A stretch of 64,000 bases of DNA, taken from Streptomyces violaceorubidus. Its GTDB lineage: Bacteria; Actinomycetota; Actinomycetes; Streptomycetales; Streptomycetaceae. The stretch's first letter is position 1. Every line of letters begins with the position of its first letter. Below are positions 57,585 to 64,000 of the stretch, in pieces. The DNA lies in assembly GCF_000717995.1 (NCBI RefSeq), contig NZ_JODM01000009.1, forward strand, positions 106,406 through 170,405, read 5' to 3'. Both the position numbers and the translations under genes were made by a program. The notes under the pieces were generated by a model. It had not been told where the DNA came from. It saw only the letters and a list, made by a program, of their open reading frames with translations, and did no database searches.

Positions 57585-59801
57585 GTGGCTACATTTCTCT
57601 ATCGGCTCGGCCGGAGGGCGTTCCGGCGCCGCGGCCTCGTCGCCCTGATGTGGGTGGCCGTACTCGTGGGCGCCGGCGTCGCCTCGTCCGCCGCGCCGGC
57701 CCCGCCCGAAGACTCCTTCTCCATGCCGGGCACCGAGTCCCAGAAGGCGTTCGACCTGCTCGACGAGCAGTTCCCGGCCGCCAGTGCCGAGGGCGCCACG
57801 GCCCGCGTCGTGATCCGGGCCCCCGAGGGCGCGAAGATATCCGACGCGGCCGGCAAGGACCGGGTCCAGGACCTGGTCGCCGATCTGAGGGCCGGCCCGC
57901 AGGTCGCCTCGGTGGACGACCCGTTCACGGCCGACGCCGTCAGCAAGGACGGCACCACCGCCTACGCCTCCGTGACCTACAAGGTCAACGCGATGGAGCT
58001 GACCGACGAGGCCCGGGACGCGCTCACCGCCGCCACCGACGGCGCGCGCGAAGGCGGGTACACGGTCGAGACGGGCGGCGACGCGGTCGTGGCCGAGCAG
58101 GAGATGGGCGGCACCGCCGAGCTGATCGGCATCGGCGTCGCCGCGATCGTGCTCCTGCTGACCTTCGGCTCGCTGGTCGCGGCCGGCATGCCGCTGCTCT
58201 CGGCGATCATCGGTGTCGGCATCGGCATCTCCGCCATCGGGGCGCTCGGCAGCACCCTGGAGCTGTCCGCGACGACCTCCACGCTCGCCATGATGATCGG
58301 CCTCGCGGTCGCCATCGACTACGCCCTGTTCATCGTCTCGCGCTACCGGGCCGAGATAGCGGAGGGCCGCTCCCCGGAGGAGGCGGCCGGACGCGCGGTC
58401 GGCACCGCGGGCTCCGCGGTCGTCTTCGCCGGACTGACCGTGGTGGTGGCCCTGGCGGGTCTCGCGATCGTCAACATCCCGATCCTCACCAAGATGGGCC
58501 TGGCCGCGGCGGCCACCGTCGGCATCGCCGTGCTGATCGCCCTCACCCTCACCCCGGCGCTGCTCGGCTTCGCCGGAAAGCGGGCCCTCAGCCGCAAGGA
58601 CCGCAAGGCCCCCGCCGGGCAGCGGGCCGCCGCCAAGCCGAAGCTCGGCACCCGCTGGGCCCGCTTCGTACAGCGGCGCCCGGTCACCGTCCTGCTGACC
58701 GCGGTCCTCGGCCTCGGCGTCATCGCCGTACCGGCCGCGAGCATGGAGCTTGGACTGCCCGACGAGGGCAGCTCCGCCCCCGACACCACCCAGCGCAAGG
58801 CCTACGACCTGCTGTCCGAGTCCTTCGGGGCCGGATTCAACGGTCCGTTCATGATCGCCGTCGACGCCCGTGACGCCGCCGACCCGGAGGCCGCCGCCGA
58901 CACCGTGAGCGAGAGGATCACCGGGCTCGGGAAGGCCGCGGCGGTCACCCCCGCCAGCTTCAACAAGGAGGGCGACACCGCCGTCCTGACCGTGATGCCC
59001 AAGACCGGCCCGAGCGACGTCGCCACCGAGTCGCTGGTGCACGACATCCGCTCGCTGTCCGGCGACATCGAGGCCGACACCGGCGCGACCATGCTGGTCA
59101 CCGGTGCGACCGCGATGACGATCGACTTCTCGCAGACCCTGGACGACGCGCTCGTCCCCTACCTGGCGCTGGTCGTCGGCCTCGCCTTCCTGCTCCTGAT
59201 GCTCGTGTTCCGCTCGGTCCTCGTCCCGCTCAAGGCGGCCCTGGGCTTCCTGCTCTCGGTGGCCGCGGCACTCGGCGCGGTGGTCGCGGTCTTCCAGTGG
59301 GGCTGGCTCGCGGACCTCTTCGGCGTCGACCAGCCCGGCCCGATCATGTCGATGATGCCCATCTTCATGATCGGCGTCGTCTTCGGCCTGGCCATGGACT
59401 ACGAGGTCTTCCTCGTCACCCGCATGCGGGAGGCGTACGTCCACGGACAGTCCGCCGCCGAGTCCGTCACCACGGGCTTCACCCACGGCGGCCGGGTCGT
59501 CGCGGCGGCCGCGATCATCATGATCAGCGTCTTCTCCGGCTTCATCCTGGAGAACGACGCCATGATCAAGATGATGGGCTTCGGCCTCGCGATCGCGGTC
59601 CTCTTCGACGCCTTCGTGGTCCGCATGGCCATCGTGCCCGCGGTGCTCGCGCTGCTCGGCACCAGGGCCTGGTGGCTGCCCACGTGGCTGGACCGCGTCC
59701 TGCCGAACGTCGACGTCGAGGGCGAGAAGCTCCACCGGGAACTCGGCGACACCGCCGCCCCCGCGAAGCCCGCCCGCGAGCCGGAGACGGCCGGGGTCTG
59801 A
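57585..59801 (+). CDS. MMPL-family RND-type transporter
   Basis: About 738 residues: [16 protein letters not shown] leads into helix 1, then a large outside loop ([22 protein letters not shown]), a cluster of helices with [14 protein letters not shown], a second loop and a second cluster with [17 protein letters not shown], the two MMPL signatures carrying the proton-relay Asp/Tyr. MMPL proteins export lipids or lipid-linked metabolites with the proton gradient. GTG 57585 fits family N-termini; TTG 57573 is in frame. Terminator 13 nt after the stop. Confidence 0.92.
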   Translation: MATFLYRLGRRAFRRRGLVALMWVAVLVGAGVASSAAPAPPEDSFSMPGTESQKAFDLLDEQFPAASAEGATARVVIRAPEGAKISDAAGKDRVQDLVADLRAGPQVASVDDPFTADAVSKDGTTAYASVTYKVNAMELTDEARDALTAATDGAREGGYTVETGGDAVVAEQEMGGTAELIGIGVAAIVLLLTFGSLVAAGMPLLSAIIGVGIGISAIGALGSTLELSATTSTLAMMIGLAVAIDYALFIVSRYRAEIAEGRSPEEAAGRAVGTAGSAVVFAGLTVVVALAGLAIVNIPILTKMGLAAAATVGIAVLIALTLTPALLGFAGKRALSRKDRKAPAGQRAAAKPKLGTRWARFVQRRPVTVLLTAVLGLGVIAVPAASMELGLPDEGSSAPDTTQRKAYDLLSESFGAGFNGPFMIAVDARDAADPEAAADTVSERITGLGKAAAVTPASFNKEGDTAVLTVMPKTGPSDVATESLVHDIRSLSGDIEADTGATMLVTGATAMTIDFSQTLDDALVPYLALVVGLAFLLLMLVFRSVLVPLKAALGFLLSVAAALGAVVAVFQWGWLADLFGVDQPGPIMSMMPIFMIGVVFGLAMDYEVFLVTRMREAYVHGQSAAESVTTGFTHGGRVVAAAAIIMISVFSGFILENDAMIKMMGFGLAIAVLFDAFVVRMAIVPAVLALLGTRAWWLPTWLDRVLPNVDVEGEKLHRELGDTAAPAKPAREPETAGV

Positions 59802-59813
59802 CACCCCGTACAG

Positions 59814-59849
59814 GGCCCCGGTGACCTGGAACCCCAGGCCGCCGGGGCC
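59814..59849 (+). terminator. Terminator after the MMPL gene
   Basis: Two nested stems, GGCCCCGG/CCGGGGCC and CCTGG/CCAGG, around an AACC loop. The next 229 bp up to the CBS gene hold no gene I can support. Confidence 0.8.
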
Positions 59850-60078
59850 TTCGCGCCACAGGTCCGCCACGGCGTCGGTGCGGTCATCGCCGCCCGGCCG
59901 GACCACCCGGAGAGCGAGGCCCTGTCCGCCCCCGCCCCGTCCTCGGCGGCGAGGACCGGGACGGCGACCGAGGCGGGCCCGCCCACTCCCAGGACGACCG
60001 GCCCGAGCAGCTGTGAAGGACTCGACGGGCGTCCGACCCCGCTCCGGCCCCCCTCGTGTCCGCCACCCGGGCGGCAGC

Positions 60079-60750
60079 TCAGGAACCGACGGCCGCGGCG
60101 TCCTCGGCACCGGTCTCGCCGGCCGGGCGGAACTCCACGGCGACGACGCCGTCCACGCTCCGGCAGTGCTCCTCGAGCAGCGGGGCGGACACATGGACCG
60201 GGAGGCGGCCGCTGAGCACGACATGGCCGTGCGTCACGTCCACCTGCACCGAGGAGGGGGCCAGGCCCAGGGCCTTGACCAGGGCCTCTTCGATGATCTC
60301 GGTGCGGATCGCGCGGTCCGTCCGCAGGAAGACCCGCAGCAGGTCGCTACGGCTGACGACCCCGGCCAGCCGCCCGTCCTCGTCCACCACCAGGAGCCGC
60401 TTGATGCGGTGCCGCGCCATCACGCGGGCGGCGTCCACGACGCTCCAGTCCTCCCGGGCGCACAGCGCGGGCGAGGTCATGAGCCCGTCCGCGTCCGTGG
60501 CGCCCGCCTTGGCGGCCGAGGGCCGGGACCACTCGGCGTGCTCCGGGGAACCGTCGGGCTCCCCGCCCCACATCTTCTGCAGGAGGTCGGCCTCCGACAC
60601 CACCCCCACGGGCCGGTTCTCCCCGTCGACGACCGGCACCGCCGTGATGTCGTACTCCAGCAGCAGGTGGGCGATCTCCTTGAACGGTGTGCCGCGCTGT
60701 ACGCGGACCACGGCGTCGCTCATCAGATCGCGCACCGTCCGGTGTTTCAT
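60079..60750 (-). CDS. CBS-pair protein with C-terminal BON domain
   Basis: 223 residues: two CBS motifs (VRDLMSDAVVRVQRGTPFKEI ... VGVVSEADLLQK; DWSVVDAARVMARHRIKRLL ... LAGVVSRSDLLRVF) forming an adenine-nucleotide sensor, then a BON domain (VDVTHGHVVLSGRLPVHVSA). Streptomyces has many such universal stress-type modules. Its start overlaps the phosphatase gene stop by 4 nt, so energy sensing and phosphatase signalling are probably coupled. Confidence 0.92.
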   Translation of the reverse strand: MKHRTVRDLMSDAVVRVQRGTPFKEIAHLLLEYDITAVPVVDGENRPVGVVSEADLLQKMWGGEPDGSPEHAEWSRPSAAKAGATDADGLMTSPALCAREDWSVVDAARVMARHRIKRLLVVDEDGRLAGVVSRSDLLRVFLRTDRAIRTEIIEEALVKALGLAPSSVQVDVTHGHVVLSGRLPVHVSAPLLEEHCRSVDGVVAVEFRPAGETGAEDAAAVGS

Positions 60751-62912
60751 GAAGGGTCTTCTCCTCCGCTGCCGGCCCGTCTCGACCGGCGTTCGTCCTT
60801 CTTGCCCGGGGAAACGATCGAGTGGCTCCGGGAGTGCCCCGCCGCCCGCGCGGGCGGACCGACCAGGACCAGGGCGATGTCGTCGCCCGGCGTGGGTGCG
60901 TGCCGGATGAGGGTGTCCGCCATGGCGTCCAGGTCGCCGGGGTCACCGTGCTCCAGGAGCCCGGCGAGGGCCGCGATCGCGTCGTCGAGGTCGACCCCCG
61001 GCGCCTCGACGAGTCCGTCGGTGTAGAGGGCGAGCACACTGCCGGGCGGCAGGGGGAACTCCAGCGCGGTGTACCGGGCGTCCCGCTCGATGCCCAGCAG
61101 CAGACCGGGCGGCACGTGCAGGGGCTCGACACGCCCGTCCGCGTGACGCAGCAGAGGGGGCGGGTGTCCCGCGAGCGCCACGCAGGCGCGGTGCGTGGCG
61201 AGGTCGAGGTGGGCGTAGGCGCAGCTGGTGAACAGACCGGGGTCCAGGTCGGTGAGCAGGCGGTTGGTCCGGGCCAGGACGCGGTCGGGGGACGCCCCCA
61301 CGGTGGCGTTGGCGTGCACGGCGGTGCGGACCTGCCCCATGAGCGCCGCGGCGTCCACGTTGTGCCCCTGGACGTCGCCGATGGTGACGCTCGCGGTGTG
61401 CTCGTCCAGCCGGATGACGTCGTAGAAGTCGCCGCCGATGCCCAGTCCCCGGGCGGCCGGGAGGTAGCGGGCGGCGACGTTCAGACCGGGCACGTCGGGG
61501 AGGCTGTGGGGCAGCAGGGCGGACTGCAGGCGGTGGGCGAGGTGGTGCTTGGCGTCGTAGAGCCGGGCGCGGTCCAGGGCCTGCCCGACCAGTCCCGCCA
61601 GCGAGGTGAGGGCGGCCCGCTCGCCCGGCGGGAAGACGTGGGGGCGCCGGTAGGAGAGCAGGAGCGAGCCGATGGGGCGGCCGGAGGCGATCAGCGGCAG
61701 CAGGGCCCACGCGGCCATCCCGTCCTCGTGCGTCATGGCGGGGTAGGCCTCGCGGAGTTCCTCGAAGGTCGTCCAGAACCCCGGGACCCCCGTGGCCATG
61801 ACGTCGACGCCGGGGATGGCCGCGGTGAGGGGCGTCCCGTCGAACTGCCGCAGCAGCTCCGGGCGGTAGCCGCGCTGCCCGACGATCTTCAGGCGGCCGT
61901 CCTCCGGGGCCATCACCACCATGCCCTGTGCGCCGAGCGCGGGCATCAGCTGGTCGGCGGTCTGTTCGACCACGTCCTGCACGCTGACGGCCTCCGTCAG
62001 GGTGGAGGCCAGGTGCATCAGGTGGTAGAGCACGGTGGCGCGGCTGGGGCCCGAGGACTTTACCGACCGGGACGGGGGCGCGTCCGCGTCCGGGCTGCCG
62101 CGGGTGATGCGCACGCTGAGCCCGGTGGCGTCCGGGTACAGCTCGAAGGACAGCCAGGTCCCCGGCGGGCGCAGCACGGTGAAGGCCTGCGGCTTGCGGC
62201 TGACCAGGGCGGCGCGGTAGCGGTCCTCGACGTGCGGCACGTCCATCCAGGGGAGCGCCTCCCAGGGCAGGGCGCCCACCAGCAGGGACCGGTCGACGCC
62301 GAGCAGTTCGGCCGCCCCGGGGGTGACGAAGGTGAGGCGCCCGTTCAGGTCCAGGGCGCACGAGCCCCCGGGCAGGCGGTCCACGAACGCGGACAGCGCG
62401 GTCGCCTCGGCGGGGGAGGGGGTGCGCGGGGCCGCCGGCGGCAGGGTCCGGGGCCGGTCCGGGGGCGGCAGCGGTTCGCCCCGGTCGAGCGCCCGCTGCA
62501 AGCTCTCGCCCAGGCGGCGGCAGCCCTCCCGGATGACGTCCCGCTCACCGGCGCTCAGCCGCGCGGGGTGGCTCCCGGGCCACAGCAGCACCAGCCCGCC
62601 CCGGACGCCGTCGTCCGACAGGAGCGGAGAGGCGGCGAGGCCGAAGTCGTACGGCAGGACGAGCGCCAGCCGCGGGTACTCGCGCGCCATCTCCTCCCGG
62701 CCGCCCGCCCACACCAGACGCTGCTCGCGGACGGCGTCCGCCACCGGCATCGGATCCTTCAGCCCGACCCGCCGCCACGGGGCGGCCATCTCCTGCGGGA
62801 CCCCCGTGACCAGGACCTGCCACACGGCGTTCTCGCCCGGTGGCAGTACGTAGAGGATGCCTCCGAACGCACCGCTCGCCCGTACGACGGCCGCCATCGC
62901 GGAATCCATCAT
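60747..62912 (-). CDS. SpoIIE-type PP2C phosphatase with GAF and PAS sensors
   Basis: 721 residues: N-terminal GAF-like region (about 1-155), PAS (about 170-275, LPGGSCALDLNGRLTFVTPG), GAF (about 295-455, VQDVVEQTADQLMPALGAQG), then a PPM/SpoIIE phosphatase (LGIGGDFYDVIRL, IGDVQGHNVDAAALMG, LALYTDGLVEAPG, GDDIALVLV) supplying the metal-binding Asp residues. Such enzymes dephosphorylate anti-anti-sigma factors, controlling stress sigma factors. No anti-sigma kinase domain is fused. Operon with the CBS protein. Two adjacent Met codons begin it. Confidence 0.92.
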   Translation of the reverse strand: MMDSAMAAVVRASGAFGGILYVLPPGENAVWQVLVTGVPQEMAAPWRRVGLKDPMPVADAVREQRLVWAGGREEMAREYPRLALVLPYDFGLAASPLLSDDGVRGGLVLLWPGSHPARLSAGERDVIREGCRRLGESLQRALDRGEPLPPPDRPRTLPPAAPRTPSPAEATALSAFVDRLPGGSCALDLNGRLTFVTPGAAELLGVDRSLLVGALPWEALPWMDVPHVEDRYRAALVSRKPQAFTVLRPPGTWLSFELYPDATGLSVRITRGSPDADAPPSRSVKSSGPSRATVLYHLMHLASTLTEAVSVQDVVEQTADQLMPALGAQGMVVMAPEDGRLKIVGQRGYRPELLRQFDGTPLTAAIPGVDVMATGVPGFWTTFEELREAYPAMTHEDGMAAWALLPLIASGRPIGSLLLSYRRPHVFPPGERAALTSLAGLVGQALDRARLYDAKHHLAHRLQSALLPHSLPDVPGLNVAARYLPAARGLGIGGDFYDVIRLDEHTASVTIGDVQGHNVDAAALMGQVRTAVHANATVGASPDRVLARTNRLLTDLDPGLFTSCAYAHLDLATHRACVALAGHPPPLLRHADGRVEPLHVPPGLLLGIERDARYTALEFPLPPGSVLALYTDGLVEAPGVDLDDAIAALAGLLEHGDPGDLDAMADTLIRHAPTPGDDIALVLVGPPARAAGHSRSHSIVSPGKKDERRSRRAGSGGEDPS

Positions 62913-63267
62913 CGGCCCGTCCGCCTCGGCGCCGACCGGGCTGCCCGACGCCCGCCACCCCGAACATCACCCATATCTGGACACTACGCCCGTCCCGCCG
63001 CGACGGCATGCGAGGGCGCGGTTCGACGCGGAGCACCCCTGGTCGGGACCGGTCGCCGTGCCCCTCGGGCGACCGCTTCACATACAGCCGGCCGTCCCCG
63101 GCCCGGTCCACTCCAGCCGCGCGACACCGGGCACCTCGGAATCCGCGACGCGTGCGGCGCCCGCCCGGTAGCCGGCGGCCGGGTTCAGGACGTACGTCCG
63201 CCATGTCGTGCCGGAACCTCCCGTACAGGTCGTCGTGCGGCACGAGCCACGCGTCGTCGCCCCCGGG
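62913..63267. other. 355-bp region without a supported gene
   Basis: Open frames exist on both strands but have the low-complexity Arg/Pro composition of shadow frames. It may be the ruined upstream part of the formylglycine-generating-enzyme remnant that follows, and it must also hold the promoter of the SpoIIE-type phosphatase gene. Confidence 0.5.
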
Positions 63268-63408
63268 CGGCGCGGTTGCTGCGGCGGCTCCTGCCTGTGC
63301 CACGACTCCTACCGCACCCGCTACCGGGTCGCCGCCCGCTCCTCCAACACCCCGGACTCCTTGTCCGGCCACCTCGGCTTCCGCCGCGCCAACGACGCGG
63401 CCGTCACA
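63268..63408 (+). pseudogene. C-terminal remnant of a formylglycine-generating enzyme (FGE/SUMF1)
   Basis: The frame reads [20 protein letters not shown], then [23 protein letters not shown], the hallmark end of FGE-sulfatase domains (normally RGGSxLCHDSYCxRYR and GFRCA). One of the paired Cys in CHDSYC is Arg here, and the last GFRC is GFRR. No N-terminal domain or start is seen upstream. It is a decayed fragment; no sulfatase gene is nearby. Confidence 0.75.
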
Positions 63409-63754
63409 GGCGGACCAGCCGCTGGGTGATCTCCCGGTACTGCCGCAGCGCGACCCGGAGTTCCTCGGCATGCGTCTCGACGTCCTGGTCCTGCCAGCTC
63501 TCGTGCAGGGTCCCGCGCCGCCGGGCCAGGGCGTTCGCGAGGTGGGCCGCGGCGTCGTCGAAGGCGCCCTCCGCCTCCTCCAGAGCGTCCCGCGGAGCGT
63601 CGGCGAAGGTGTTGATGGCCTTGCGGAGACGGTCCAGCACCGCGTCCCGTTCCTCCGACGGCAGGAGGGCGTCCGGCTGCGCGGGACGGTGCCCGGTGCG
63701 GTTCTGGTCCCGGTCCCGGTCCGGGGGCTGCTGTGCGCGCGTCTGGTCATACAT
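63404..63754 (-). CDS. Small helical protein of unknown function
   Basis: 116 residues: disordered polar N-terminus ([17 protein letters not shown]), then a helical, probably coiled-coil body with heptad-like Leu/Ala ([57 protein letters not shown]). It looks like a small stress-associated protein common in actinomycetes, but I cannot name it. ATG 63754; the stop abuts the FGE remnant. Confidence 0.65.
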   Translation of the reverse strand: MYDQTRAQQPPDRDRDQNRTGHRPAQPDALLPSEERDAVLDRLRKAINTFADAPRDALEEAEGAFDDAAAHLANALARRRGTLHESWQDQDVETHAEELRVALRQYREITQRLVRL

Positions 63755-63837
63755 GTCGGGTGCCGCTTTCCTGGGTTGCGTGGATCACCGGGTACCCCGG
63801 AGCGGCATGCGCTGCGAGCGCCGGCTTCCCCTGCCCG

Positions 63838-64000
63838 CTACCGCCGGGTGAGGGTCTGGGGGTAGTCGGTGATGATGCCGTCGACGCCGAGGCCGGTCAT
63901 GTTGCGGATGGCTCCGGGTTCGTCGACGGTCCAGACGTTGATGTCCATGCCGAGTTGGTGGATGCGGTCGACGAGGGTCTGGTCGGTGACGGTGTGCTGG
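63838..64000 (-). CDS. Glycerophosphodiester phosphodiesterase, C-terminal end only
   Basis: Only the last 53 residues are in the window: QLGMDINVWTVDEPGAIRNM, then TGLGVDGIITDYPQTLTRR and stop. This is the end of a GlpQ/UgpQ TIM barrel, where VWTVD and GVDGIITDYP are diagnostic. These enzymes hydrolyse glycerophosphodiesters to glycerol 3-phosphate and an alcohol. The catalytic HRG motif is outside the window. Confidence 0.92.
   Translation of the reverse strand, partial: QHTVTDQTLVDRIHQLGMDINVWTVDEPGAIRNMTGLGVDGIITDYPQTLTRR

Overview
The window is very GC-rich with strong third-position G/C bias, GTG/TTG starts, ATGA/GTGA stop-start overlaps, many secreted Tat/Sec proteins, conservon genes, an Rpf-type cell-wall enzyme and leaderless promoters. 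This is a Streptomyces chromosome, probably an arm region. The gene order (rpfE, conservon+P450, indole prenyltransferase/FMO, paa operon, cyclophilin, gap, GDSL esterase, htpG, cmlR-type efflux) matches what I remember of the S. coelicolor/S. lividans SCO745x-754x segment. That is recall and was not checked.

Layout. 1-3.4 kb: GntR regulator (cut by the window edge), DHDPS-family aldolase and sialate-type MFS transporter behind a perfect palindrome, then a small Rpf. 3.4-7.2 kb: orphan broken solute-binding protein, ABC ATPase, trypsin-like protease, TSUP exporter. 7.4-11.4 kb: conservon cvnABCD plus a P450 lacking the ExxR motif; cvnC carries a TTA codon. 11.4-14.1 kb: DMATS-type indole prenyltransferase and convergent flavin monooxygenase, with a 35-codon leader ORF containing a strong hairpin in front of the prenyltransferase. 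14.2-20.1 kb: phenylacetate genes paaK-paaI diverging from paaABCDE. 20-27 kb: alginate lyase, frameshifted secreted hydrolase, phosphotransferase, TerB, GtrA and GNAT proteins. 26.9-30.1 kb: GntR / racemase-like / NCS1 permease unit. 30.2-32.7 kb: remnants of a LacI-controlled sugar locus. 33-41.3 kb: glutamine amidotransferase/GCS2 pair, cyclophilin, GAPDH, AraC/DJ-1 regulator, GDSL esterase, htpG. 41.3-45.4 kb: a likely TetR regulon (Cys-rich mini-ORF, YeeE/YedE transporter broken by an amber stop, acetyltransferase, MFS pump) sharing one operator. 45.5-53.5 kb: truncated LigA, Clp ATPase without a ClpP loop, SRPBCC protein, FdhF/YdeP oxidoreductase, chloramphenicol-type exporter. 53.5-64 kb: WYL regulator, VOC and AlkZ-like proteins, frameshifted MerR-PP2C fusion, MMPL transporter, CBS protein with SpoIIE-type phosphatase, a formylglycine-generating-enzyme remnant and the C-terminus of a glycerophosphodiesterase.

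The functional units best supported are the phenylacetyl-CoA epoxidase operon, the conservon, the tryptophan prenylation pair, and the TetR regulon. Several genes are broken by single-base shifts, one nonsense codon or deletions, which suits a fast-evolving arm but could partly reflect sequence errors. No tRNA, rRNA, CRISPR array or intact insertion sequence was recognised.
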